NCBI GenBank assembly: GCA_023230245.1
Contig: JALNXT010000060.1
Location: 1-7,654, forward strand
Reading direction: 5' to 3'
Origin: Candidatus Cloacimonadota bacterium
GTDB lineage: Bacteria; Cloacimonadota; Cloacimonadia; Cloacimonadales; Cloacimonadaceae
DNA length: 7,654 nt
The position numbers and the translations under genes are program-made. Below are positions 1 to 6,759 of the stretch, one piece after another. The notes beneath the pieces are model-generated. The model was not told the origin of the DNA, searched no databases, and saw only the letters and a program-made list of their open reading frames with translations. How positions within the stretch are numbered: position 1 is the stretch's first letter; each line of letters starts with the position of its first letter.

Positions 1-1236
1 GTTTCCTTGGTAATCTATACCGGAAAGCTTGTAGAAATAACAACCATTAGCAAGTCCTTTGGTGGAAATAGCTATGTCAGAACCATTCATATTTTCTTTA
101 GTTAGCAATTCTCCCTTCAGGTTATAGATTTTCAGCTCAGCATGCACGCTGATGGGTGCTTTCAGCTTTAGTAGTTGTCCGCTTTGCACGGGATTGGGAG
201 ATGCAGAAAGCACTAAGCCGGGCACCTGCACTTCATCCTGAATGGGGGATGGGCTTGTATACACTTTGATATCAGTGGGATATAGTCCAACGGTGTATTG
301 CTTCCAATAGCTAAAATCAGGATGTAGTATCTTCACGGTGCCATTATCTCCCCAGTTAGGCTGGAGCGTGGCAACGAAGCTTGCAGAGCCACACACTTCA
401 GAGCCGCCGCTGCTTAGGGGATTTGCAGAGGAGTTTAACACAGAAAAGTCCACTGCGTTGTAGCGATATAGATTTGCGCCATTGCTATCTGCCACCAGTG
501 CCTCATTTAGAGGGCTTATCCAAATGCTTCCCGTGCCACCGCCAATAGGTATCGTGTGAACAACAGCATCAGTGGTGGTGTCAATCACGCAAATAGAGCC
601 GCCAATATCCGCCCAGTTGCCAGTGCAGGATACATGCAGCAAACCGTTGTGCAGTGTAAGGTATTGTGGGTTTTTGTTCACGGGGATGGTGGCGAGCAAG
701 GAAAATGATGGCAAGTCTATTACGGAGACAGAACTACCAGCATAGTCTTGGCTATAGTTTCCCGCATTGGAGACATATAATTTATCTCCAGACACACAAA
801 GAGCTTCGGGAGCTGTTCCAACAGTAACCCAGCCTGTAACGCTTCCTGATTGGGCATTCACACGGTAAACCCTTCCCGAAAATAACCCGCTTACATAGAG
901 GTTCTCTCCGTGTAAAACGGCATCCCAGGGATTGGAGCTATTTGCCACAAGAATGTTAGCGATAGTGGTTCCTGATTGGCGGTCGATCTTTTGCAGGGAG
1001 TTATCTCCAGAGTTTACACTCCACAGGTAGTTTCCATCCAGAACAATTTTGTTGGGGACGTTACCCAGGGTGGCAAAGTTGTTTATTACGACATCTGTAT
1101 GCGTGTCTATCTTGCTGAGGGTACGCGAAGAAGAATTTACCACAAAAAGGGTTTCTGCATATACAAAACTGGTGGATAGCAGGCACAAATAGACTAGTAA
1201 AATAGCTTGCAAGATGTAGTAATTGTATATTTTCAT
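1..1236 (-). CDS. Secreted YncE/YVTN-type beta-propeller with C-terminal FlgD/T9SS-like domain, putative BtuG-like B12-binding protein (3' partial)
   Basis: The frame is open from ATG at 1234-1236 to the left window edge (412 codons, no stop). The start has a GAGG Shine-Dalgarno at 1245-1248, 8 nt upstream, inside the last codons of the receptor gene. Residues 1-27 are a Sec signal peptide with a likely SPase I site after VYA (25-27); C18 is not in a lipobox. Residues about 28-320 are repeated beta-propeller strands, for example LYVSNAG and VIDTTTDAVVHTIPIG (217-232), typical of YncE/YVTN proteins. Residues about 336-412 are a FlgD/type-IX-like Ig module: SPNPVQSG (346-353), ELKIYNLKGELL, then LANGCYFYKLS near the edge. 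By family comparison only some 20 residues are missing. It lies 5 nt after a riboswitch-controlled BtuB-like receptor. In Bacteroides the BtuB partner BtuG is a surface beta-propeller that binds cobalamin, so the same role is inferred here. B12 binding cannot be read from sequence; a generic secreted propeller remains possible. Confidence 0.85.
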   Translation of the reverse strand, partial: MKIYNYYILQAILLVYLCLLSTSFVYAETLFVVNSSSRTLSKIDTHTDVVINNFATLGNVPNKIVLDGNYLWSVNSGDNSLQKIDRQSGTTIANILVANSSNPWDAVLHGENLYVSGLFSGRVYRVNAQSGSVTGWVTVGTAPEALCVSGDKLYVSNAGNYSQDYAGSSVSVIDLPSFSLLATIPVNKNPQYLTLHNGLLHVSCTGNWADIGGSICVIDTTTDAVVHTIPIGGGTGSIWISPLNEALVADSNGANLYRYNAVDFSVLNSSANPLSSGGSEVCGSASFVATLQPNWGDNGTVKILHPDFSYWKQYTVGLYPTDIKVYTSPSPIQDEVQVPGLVLSASPNPVQSGQLLKLKAPISVHAELKIYNLKGELLTKENMNGSDIAISTKGLANGCYFYKLSGIDYQGN

Positions 1237-1241
1237 TGTCT

Positions 1242-1249
1242 TTACCTCG
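1242..1249 (-). promoter_or_regulatory. Shine-Dalgarno of the beta-propeller gene overlapping the receptor stop codon
   Basis: On the minus strand the sequence CGAGGTAAAGACAATG contains the receptor's last sense codon (AGG), its TAA stop at 1242-1244, and the ATG of the next gene. The GAGG at 1245-1248 therefore serves as ribosome-binding site within the upstream coding region. This supports one mRNA with coupled translation of receptor and propeller, so that the riboswitch would control both. Confidence 0.8.
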
Positions 1250-3470
1250 TTGTTTTATTCGGATAAATGCTTGTGGATTCAGCTTTCTGTGTAGTATGGG
1301 AAATCGATAATCCCGTGAACCAGTTAATCCCCGGTTGCGGGGTATATGCATATATCTCATAATGTTTGTTTAGCAGGTTATTCACCTTTAAGTCGCACCG
1401 CAGCAGGAAGTTATTAAGTTTCAGTGTATAGAATGCCGTAAGTTCTAGAGTATCAAATGCGGGAAGAGGGTCAATTAGGTTATCCACTGTGCTATACTGC
1501 TGTCCCGTATAATTATAGGCAAATGATATGCCATGCCTATCTGTTTCCATGAAGAGCTTGGCAGTTGCCTTCAAATCTGGAGTGTAAACCAGTTTTTTGT
1601 TGTAGGATGTAGCGGGGCTGCCATCGGGGCGTTTGGAAGCATCATAAGCGTGGGTGTATGTAAAATTGCTGCTTAGGCTAAGCTGTTTATACATTCTTAT
1701 CTGATATTCCAGCTCCATGTTTTGGATATCTGCCTTGCCGGCATTAAAGGGCTTCCAGCTTACTCCGTTCAGGTAATATTGACGCCATTGTATCAGGTTT
1801 TCCACCCAATTGTGATAGTATGCTATTCTCAGCTTCATGGTTGGTAAACTGATTTCACCGTAAGCATTGTAGCCAAAAGAACTCTCGCTCTTCAGGTTTG
1901 GGTTGCCTTGCGTCTCGCTATCCCCAATCCAATACATATCAAACAACGAAGGCTGCGAAAATGCCGTCCCCAAGTATCCTCCTACAACCAGCTTTTCTGC
2001 AAGGGGCAGGCTTAGCTCGTGTTCCACGCGCCAGGTAGGATGCAGGGCTTTATCGCTGTAATCTTCACGGATAGCGGTAACTATCTTGTACTCAAGATAA
2101 AAGGGAAACAGGTTTTTCTGTGCCCGAAAGGCAAGTGCGGTATTTTCTCTTTTTCCCCTTATATCATTATCTGTGATAAAGTTCTCGAAGCGATAATCAA
2201 TGTCGCTGTATTCTGCACTCAGCCCGAGTTTATATGTTTCGTAATTCAGGTTGCTGCTACTTTTTACACCGCGGCTCTGTTGTTTTTGGCGATAATGATT
2301 CGCTGCGAAGGTATTGATAGAGTTTAGGTTTGCAAAGATGCTTTGATCTGTATTCCACCAACCAAGGATCTCGTTAGCCAGGTGCTTATGTGTATCCAAG
2401 ATTCTGAAACTCTGCTGCGAATATGCTCCGGTAACCTTAGAATCATTATACAAATCCAGGAAGTTTATCGTGCCAGGCAACTCACGCACGAAGCTTCCAA
2501 GGTTCAGGCTATAATCAATTTGTGATCTCCCTTGTGAAAAGCTAGCCTTAAGAAACCCATTATCTGCGGTTTTCCTGTTGTGAAGCCGCTTCAGTTCTTG
2601 CTCTACATTCCAGAAATCGGGAGACTGATACTCAAAGTCGTTTTTAGCAGTTTGATGAAAGTATTCTGCATTAAGGGACAGCATTTTGTGGCTGAAGGTT
2701 GTGCTGTAAACCTGTTTATAGAGATCAAAAGAGCCCAGAGAAGAGCTAACACTCCCATCCCAGTAAGGCTTATTTGTCGCGGGCTTGCTGTGCAGATGGA
2801 CAATGCCCCCAATAGCAGCCGAACCGCCATAAACCGAGGAATTGCCTTTAATAACTTCAATATAGCTGATCTGACTCAGAGGGATTTTGCTGAAATCAAA
2901 AGCCTCCCCGGAAGGGTTCAAAACCACGCCATCCAGCATCACCAGACTGTGTCGGTTAAAACTTCCCAATAGCGATACAGTTTGCTTTTCGCCCGTAAGC
3001 CGAATGTCGGTAGAGCTAAAGGAGGGATTTTCTAACAGCAGATCGGCAGCATTTTTTACTTTAGCGTTAGTGTCAGGATGTATAATTTGCGCACCAAGCG
3101 AAGGGCTGATGGGCTTGTATTCCACTGCTCTCACCCAAACGGTGGGCAAGATTATGTCGCTTGCTATCAAGGTGATAGAAGATTGAGAGCTTTTGCTATT
3201 CAGCGCAAGGCGTTGAAACCCCAGACGGGTTACATAAATGCTATCTGCTTCGGTTGCTATGCTGAAGCTGCCATCTTTTCTGCTGTAAACTAAATTGTGT
3301 TTATCAGTTACGACGGCTCCCACAACGGGCTTACCGCTAATATCTACTATTATACCACTAAAGGCGAATACCATTTGTGAATAGCAAACAAGCAGTATAA
3401 AAAGAGGTAGTTTTATGGACAGTAGTATTCTGACACTGCTGTTTAAGCTTGTAGAAGCAATTCTGCTCAT
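1242..3470 (-). CDS. btuB: TonB-dependent outer-membrane receptor, BtuB-like cobalamin transporter
   Basis: This 742-residue protein is an intact TonB-dependent receptor. Residues 1-36 are a signal peptide (cleavage after VFA). Residues about 38-105 form a carboxypeptidase-regulatory-like domain (GIIVDISGKPVVGAVV). A TonB-box-like strand, PTVWVRAV, lies near 109-116. The plug spans about 120-230 (LLLENPSFSSTDIRL, VMLDGVVLNP, IEVIKGNSSVYGGSAAIGGIV). The rest is the 22-strand-type barrel, with the family motif GNPNLKSESS (522-531) and the C-terminal VNNLLNKHYE...PGINWFTGLSIS. About 18 residues follow the expected last strand, an unusual tail for a family that normally ends on an aromatic residue. 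The start at 3470 has an SD, GAGGTGG, at 3475-3481. The substrate is assigned from the cobalamin riboswitch directly upstream, not from barrel residues. Energy would come from TonB-ExbBD, which is not in the window. The symbol btuB is a functional inference; without the riboswitch it could be called only a TonB-dependent receptor. Confidence 0.88.
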   Translation of the reverse strand: MSRIASTSLNSSVRILLSIKLPLFILLVCYSQMVFAFSGIIVDISGKPVVGAVVTDKHNLVYSRKDGSFSIATEADSIYVTRLGFQRLALNSKSSQSSITLIASDIILPTVWVRAVEYKPISPSLGAQIIHPDTNAKVKNAADLLLENPSFSSTDIRLTGEKQTVSLLGSFNRHSLVMLDGVVLNPSGEAFDFSKIPLSQISYIEVIKGNSSVYGGSAAIGGIVHLHSKPATNKPYWDGSVSSSLGSFDLYKQVYSTTFSHKMLSLNAEYFHQTAKNDFEYQSPDFWNVEQELKRLHNRKTADNGFLKASFSQGRSQIDYSLNLGSFVRELPGTINFLDLYNDSKVTGAYSQQSFRILDTHKHLANEILGWWNTDQSIFANLNSINTFAANHYRQKQQSRGVKSSSNLNYETYKLGLSAEYSDIDYRFENFITDNDIRGKRENTALAFRAQKNLFPFYLEYKIVTAIREDYSDKALHPTWRVEHELSLPLAEKLVVGGYLGTAFSQPSLFDMYWIGDSETQGNPNLKSESSFGYNAYGEISLPTMKLRIAYYHNWVENLIQWRQYYLNGVSWKPFNAGKADIQNMELEYQIRMYKQLSLSSNFTYTHAYDASKRPDGSPATSYNKKLVYTPDLKATAKLFMETDRHGISFAYNYTGQQYSTVDNLIDPLPAFDTLELTAFYTLKLNNFLLRCDLKVNNLLNKHYEIYAYTPQPGINWFTGLSISHTTQKAESTSIYPNKTTR

Positions 3471-3472
3471 TA

Positions 3473-3508
3473 GTCCACCTCGTTTTATTTGTGTGACTTG
3501 AGGTGAAC
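3473..3508 (-). promoter_or_regulatory. RBS-sequestering hairpin, likely expression platform of the cobalamin riboswitch
   Basis: On the minus strand GTTCACCTC (3508-3500) can pair with GAGGTGGAC (3481-3473). This gives nine consecutive pairs, one of them U-G, around an 18-nt loop. The 3' arm contains the whole Shine-Dalgarno of the receptor gene, whose ATG is 4 nt past GAGGTGG. Closing this stem would block ribosome access. Cobalamin riboswitches upstream of btuB genes in Gram-negative bacteria commonly act this way, so ligand-bound repression of translation is inferred. No U-run follows the stem, which argues against an intrinsic terminator. Confidence 0.75.
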
Positions 3509-3517
3509 GTGCTGGCT

Positions 3518-3540
3518 AAACCTATTATTTCCGTAGGCTT
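3518..3540 (-). promoter_or_regulatory. Small hairpin between aptamer and RBS stem, candidate P13
   Basis: On the minus strand AAGCCTA (3540-3534) and TAGGTTT (3524-3518) form seven pairs (one G-U) around a nine-base loop that begins CGGA. The same four bases are complementary to TCCG at 3664-3661, in the P5/L5 part of the aptamer. The hairpin is therefore a candidate partner in the loop-loop contact known for cobalamin riboswitches. Four pairs is weak, so the tertiary contact is only a suggestion; the local stem itself is clear. Confidence 0.5.
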
Positions 3541-3548
3541 ATGTCCAG

Positions 3549-3720
3549 ACTTGGTGGCAGGTTTCCTGGCTTGCAGCGGGTTGCGTTTATCGCTAAAAGC
3601 CGTCTTCCCATCGATAAAAAAGACAGTGACGACTTTAACCTTCTTTGCTGCTCACAGTGGCGGAGACCGCTTCCGAATTTAACGGAATTCCCTATTACCT
3701 TGTGCTAAGCACCATCAAGT
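3549..3720 (-). ncRNA. Cobalamin (adenosylcobalamin-type) riboswitch aptamer
   Basis: Read on the minus strand, the segment carries the conserved blocks of the cobalamin riboswitch in order: TAATAGGGAA (3697-3688), the small P3-type stem TTCCG/CGGAA, the B12 box GCCACTG (3661-3655), GATGGGAAGACG (3612-3601), and the terminal AAGCCAGGAAACCTGCC (3572-3556). The outer stem P1 is formed by ACTTGATGGTG (3720-3710) with CACCAAGT (3556-3549), giving eight pairs with a three-base bulge. Spacing and length (about 170 nt) fit the family. It lies 78 nt upstream of the receptor ATG on the same strand. It should lower expression of the receptor and downstream propeller when cobalamin is plentiful. The exact ligand preference (adenosyl versus other forms) is not determined here. 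Confidence 0.96.
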
Positions 3721-3732
3721 CACCAAACAAGC

Positions 3733-3757
3733 ATTTTAGAAGGGGGAAAAAAGTCAA
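3733..3757 (-). promoter_or_regulatory. Weak candidate promoter for the B12 uptake operon
   Basis: Between the response-regulator stop (3771) and the aptamer there is TTGACT at 3757-3752 and TAAAAT at 3738-3733 on the minus strand. Both resemble sigma-70-type boxes and would place the transcript start just before the aptamer's first stem. The 13-nt spacer is shorter than the usual 16-18, so this is tentative. No terminator hairpin is visible in the 50-nt gap, so read-through from the upstream operon is also possible. Confidence 0.3.
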
Positions 3758-3770
3758 GCGATTTGGAATA

Positions 3771-4400
3771 CTATTTGTTTTTCTTAAGATTCTCTATCTG
3801 TGGTTTTACATGGGTGTGGTAACAGTCAGGGCAGATGGAATGGGAGAACATGGTGTCTGTATGATCAGAGATGTAAACTTCCACCTCCTGCCAATAATCC
3901 TTATCGGCACGCACCTTTTTGCAGTAAGAGCAAATAGGCAGTAGCTTTTCCAACGAGGAAATCTTCTGAGCTGCTGTTTTCAAAGCCTGGCGGGAGTATT
4001 CCATCCTCAGGGCAGATTTCACCCGCAGAGTAAGCTCCAGATTGGAGAAAGGTTTACTGATATAGTCCATTGCCCCCATATCAAAAGAACGCTTCAGAGG
4101 TTCCAGATTTTCGTCCAGAGAAGCGGCAGTAATCATGATAACCGGAATATGCTCCAGGGTGGGGTCGCGCTTTATCCATTCCAGCACTTCATAGCCGCTA
4201 AAGCCGGGCATCATGATATCCAGCAGGAGTAAATCGGGGCAGTTATACTGTACCTCAGCTAACATAGCCTTCCCAGAAGTGTAAACATGGACATTGTCGA
4301 AACCGGCTTGGTTCAAGACCGTCTTTATTAACTTTAAGTTGGTCTCGTCATCATCGGCTACATATATCTGCATTTTCTTAAGCAAGCATTCATTAATCAT
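3771..4400 (-). CDS. Response regulator with CxxC...CxxC zinc-ribbon-like output module
   Basis: This 209-residue protein starts at 4400, chosen for the GGAGG at 4405-4409; the alternative Met10 lacks a good site. Residues about 10-132 are a CheY-like receiver: acidic pocket D16-D18, phospho-acceptor D61 in LLLLDIMMPG, T91, and K116 in the KPF motif. A short helix (about 134-152) links to residues 153-194, where C157-x2-C160 and C190-x2-C193 frame LLPICSYCKK...DYWQEVEVYI...FSHSICPDCY. The same C-terminal module is found after receiver and PAS domains in many environmental bacteria. It looks metal-binding, but its function is not established as far as I know. There is no DNA-binding, GGDEF or HD-GYP domain and no kinase gene in view, so its partner and output are unknown. 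The gene starts 11 nt after the protease stop and is probably in the same operon. Confidence 0.95.
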   Translation of the reverse strand: MINECLLKKMQIYVADDDETNLKLIKTVLNQAGFDNVHVYTSGKAMLAEVQYNCPDLLLLDIMMPGFSGYEVLEWIKRDPTLEHIPVIMITAASLDENLEPLKRSFDMGAMDYISKPFSNLELTLRVKSALRMEYSRQALKTAAQKISSLEKLLPICSYCKKVRADKDYWQEVEVYISDHTDTMFSHSICPDCYHTHVKPQIENLKKNK

Positions 4401-4411
4401 AAGTCCTCCGA

Positions 4412-6004
4412 CTAGTTCTTTTTGATACTGGCAGCGTGGTCGAACAGCTCTTTCATAGTTTTAAAGCGATCGAACAGATCCACTGCTTGCATCAGTTGCT
4501 TATCTTGTGCAATAGTGATTTTGTAGGCATCCTGATCTCCCAGAACTTTGCGCACCATCTCACTCTTCAAGGTGTTGCGGATATAGGCATTGGCACTATC
4601 CAAATCAGCGGTGGTATATTTGATGTCCTGTTTCTTGGCATAGTTCAGGAAATCGTCCATGATAGCATTGCTAATCTCAAAGTTTTGTGGTAATTTGTGA
4701 TCATGAGCCACCATGTAATCTACCGTATAGTTAAAGAATACGTTTTTACGGCGGAGTTCTGCGCCAAATAAGGTTAAGAAATCGGCTTCGGCAACAATAT
4801 CCGGTGTAATTCCACCACCACCGTAAACTCTGCGTTTATTGGCGGTGTAGTATATTTGTTTATGGTTCTTTTCGTCTTCGTTTTTTAGCTCGGTCTCGCT
4901 TAGTTGCTGGCCTTTAAGCAGTTTGTCGTTACTCATTTTATGGATGCAACGTCCGCTTTTAATGTAGTAATACGAAGTGGTGATTTTCACCCCATTGCCG
5001 TTGGAAAGTGGGATAAGCTGTTGAACGCTACCCTTACCAAAGGTATTCTTACCCATCACCAGCCCTTTATCCCAATCCTGCAAGCTGCCGGCGAAGATTT
5101 CGGATGCACTGGCAGAAGCCTCATTAACTAAAACGATGATGGGGTAGTTACGTTCTTTGGTGTTGTAGCGGGTATAAAGTTGTTTATTTTCGGTGCGTCC
5201 TTTGGTCTCCACCACCAGTCTGTTCTGACCGATGAATTCGTTTACCGTATCCACCGCCTGATCCAATAAGCCACCGGGATTGTAACGCAGGTCTATAATT
5301 AAACCGGTGATGCCTTGGTCTTCAAGGGCTTTTAGGGCGGTACGCAGCTCCGTAATGGTATTTTCGCTAAACTGAGTAATCCTGATATAACCAGTACCGT
5401 TATCCAGCTTGAAGCTATAAGGTACGCTTTTTATTTGGATAGTCTCACGGACGATATTGAAAATCAGTGGTTGTGCTAACCCGGGACGGCTGATGGTGAT
5501 TTCTACTGAAGTACCAACCTCTCCGCGCATACGTTTGATAGATTCATCGGTGGTGACTCCGACCACAGATTCACCATCTACTTTCACTATTTTATCGCCG
5601 GCAGTAATGCCCATACGGTATGCAGGAGTACCTTCGATAGGAGAAACCACGGTTATATAATCGCCAATCTTGTCTATTTGAATACCCAAGCCACCAAAAG
5701 CGCCCTTGGTACTGGTAGTAAAATCTTTAAATTCGGAAGCGGTGAAGTATGTGGTATGCGGATCTGTGGAACCGAGCATCCCAACGATAGCTGCTTTGAT
5801 AAGCTCTTCATCAGAGAGGTCGGTTACATAATTCTGCTTCAGCTTTTGCAGAACTTCGCTGAAAAGCTGGATCTGCGAATATAGGTTAGTGCTTTGGGGC
5901 TGATTTTGGGCATAAGATTTTGTAGCCACGGTTAACAGCAGGGTACCAAGTACCCAAATACTGATAATGGACAATAGGGCAAGCTTCTGTTTCGGTCTAA
6001 TCAT
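4412..6004 (-). CDS. ctpA: Carboxyl-terminal processing protease, S41/CtpA family
   Basis: This 530-residue periplasmic serine protease has an N-terminal signal sequence (hydrophobic 8-27, likely cleavage after SYA at 30-32). A helical region with the substrate-tunnel motif follows (DPHTTYFTASEF, about 81-92). A PDZ domain lies at about 102-180 (GGLGIQI, GTPAYRMGITAGDKIVKVDG) and recognises C-terminal tails. The S41 core holds LRYNPGGLLDQAVD (239-252), the nucleophile S299 in SASASEIFAG, and K324 and Q328 in FGKGSVQ, with spacings of 25 and 4 as in CtpB, so the Ser-Lys-Gln triad is complete. Between GR (351-352) and GGITPDI (397-403) there is an insertion of roughly 40 polar residues, followed by about 125 residues of mostly helical tail beyond the usual core. 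The start at 6004 has AGGAG at 6011-6015 inside tmk and is one nucleotide after the tmk stop, suggesting coupled translation. Natural substrates cannot be inferred. Confidence 0.96.
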   Translation of the reverse strand: MIRPKQKLALLSIISIWVLGTLLLTVATKSYAQNQPQSTNLYSQIQLFSEVLQKLKQNYVTDLSDEELIKAAIVGMLGSTDPHTTYFTASEFKDFTTSTKGAFGGLGIQIDKIGDYITVVSPIEGTPAYRMGITAGDKIVKVDGESVVGVTTDESIKRMRGEVGTSVEITISRPGLAQPLIFNIVRETIQIKSVPYSFKLDNGTGYIRITQFSENTITELRTALKALEDQGITGLIIDLRYNPGGLLDQAVDTVNEFIGQNRLVVETKGRTENKQLYTRYNTKERNYPIIVLVNEASASASEIFAGSLQDWDKGLVMGKNTFGKGSVQQLIPLSNGNGVKITTSYYYIKSGRCIHKMSNDKLLKGQQLSETELKNEDEKNHKQIYYTANKRRVYGGGGITPDIVAEADFLTLFGAELRRKNVFFNYTVDYMVAHDHKLPQNFEISNAIMDDFLNYAKKQDIKYTTADLDSANAYIRNTLKSEMVRKVLGDQDAYKITIAQDKQLMQAVDLFDRFKTMKELFDHAASIKKN

Positions 6005-6005
6005 T

Positions 6006-6626
6006 TCATTCTCCTATAAGAGGTTGCAGGGCAGAGATAATGTTATTGTGTATTGCCTCGGGTTCTTCCAAACCATTGAGGACATAATATCTGGAAGGGC
6101 ATTTATTGGCAATAGATAAAAACTGTTTACGCACTCTTTCGTGGAAAGCGGTATTTTCTAGTTCCAAACGGTCTAATTGACGGTCTTGAATCCTGCCTAA
6201 ACCAACTGAAACCGGTAAATCTATCAGAAACGTGATATCCGGAATACGGCCATAGGTGGCAAAAGAAGTTAAGGTGTCGATGAGGTTTTCGTCAAGATCA
6301 CGTGCTGCGCCTTGATAGGCGTAGGTGGAATCGAAATAACGGTCACAGATTACAATTTTACCTGCCTGTAAAGCGGGAAGGATAAGCTCTCCGGTGTGTT
6401 GAGAGCGACTGGCGCAATATAGCAGCAGTTCGGTTTCGGGCTTCATTTCCTGAAACTGGGGATTTAGTAGAATGGAGCGGATGGCTTCCGAAATAACCGT
6501 ACCACCTGGCTCGCGCGTGGTAAGATAGGGGAGATTTAGCTTATGTAAAGCATCAACAAGCAGGCGCACTTGTGTGCTCTTTCCGCTGCCTTCAATGCCT
6601 TCAAAGGTTATAAAGATGCCTTTCAT
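6006..6626 (-). CDS. tmk: Thymidylate kinase (dTMP kinase)
   Basis: This 206-residue cytoplasmic enzyme phosphorylates dTMP to dTDP with ATP, an essential step in dTTP synthesis. The length is normal for the family. The P-loop is GIEGSGKST (10-18). The dTMP-binding motif TREPGG lies at 37-42, DRYFDST at 95-101 followed by AYQGA, and the LID region GRIQDRQLDRLELE at about 144-157. The P-loop lacks an arginine and the LID is arginine-rich, as in the E. coli-like (class II) enzymes. The start at 6626 has AGGAAA at 6634-6639, 7 nt upstream. The stop (TGA, 6006-6008) is separated by a single base from the protease start. The gene lies 248 bp downstream of nadB across a repeat-rich spacer. No promoter is clearly visible in the spacer. 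Confidence 0.98.
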   Translation of the reverse strand: MKGIFITFEGIEGSGKSTQVRLLVDALHKLNLPYLTTREPGGTVISEAIRSILLNPQFQEMKPETELLLYCASRSQHTGELILPALQAGKIVICDRYFDSTYAYQGAARDLDENLIDTLTSFATYGRIPDITFLIDLPVSVGLGRIQDRQLDRLELENTAFHERVRKQFLSIANKCPSRYYVLNGLEEPEAIHNNIISALQPLIGE

Positions 6627-6669
6627 AATTTAGTTTCCTATTTTTGGGTGAGATGTCGTTGAGAAGTGA

Positions 6670-6759
6670 AATGGTGTAGAGCAGGATTCCAATCCTGCTA
6701 AAGTGAAAGTGTGGAATGGTGTAGAGTAGGATTCCAATCCTGCTAAAGTGAAAGCGTGA
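6670..6759 (-). repeat. Two tandem 45-bp units, each with a palindromic core
   Basis: The plus-strand units 6670-6714 and 6715-6759 match at 42 of 45 positions. Each begins AATGGTGTAGAG and ends with AAAGTGAAAG plus a few variable bases. The core of the first (6680-6699) is AGCAGGATT, two bases, then its exact complement AATCCTGCT. In the second (6725-6744) one arm base differs (T for C). As RNA each would form a short tight hairpin. The core resembles REP-like intergenic elements. Copies elsewhere in the genome are expected but not visible here. No coding role is supported. Confidence 0.85.

Noticed and set aside
1061..1360. Minus-strand 99-codon frame across the receptor-propeller junction
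   Set aside because: It overlaps both real genes in another frame and has no family features. The propeller frame starting at 1236 has the signal peptide, ribosome-binding site and domains.
2580..2972. Plus-strand reading frame of 130 codons inside the receptor gene
   Set aside because: It is antisense to a clearly conserved TonB receptor plug and barrel, and its translation shows no domain or signal. The other plus-strand frames in the window are likewise antisense shadows.
3721..3770. Terminator between the response regulator and the riboswitch
   Set aside because: A T-run and C-run are present on the minus strand, but no inverted repeat precedes them.
3645..3944. Plus-strand 99-codon frame over the riboswitch region
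   Set aside because: It lies across the aptamer and the end of the response regulator on the opposite strand, and its translation resembles no protein I know.
6670..6759. Possible CRISPR array
   Set aside because: Only two directly adjoining units are present, without distinct spacers between constant repeats, and no cas gene is in view.
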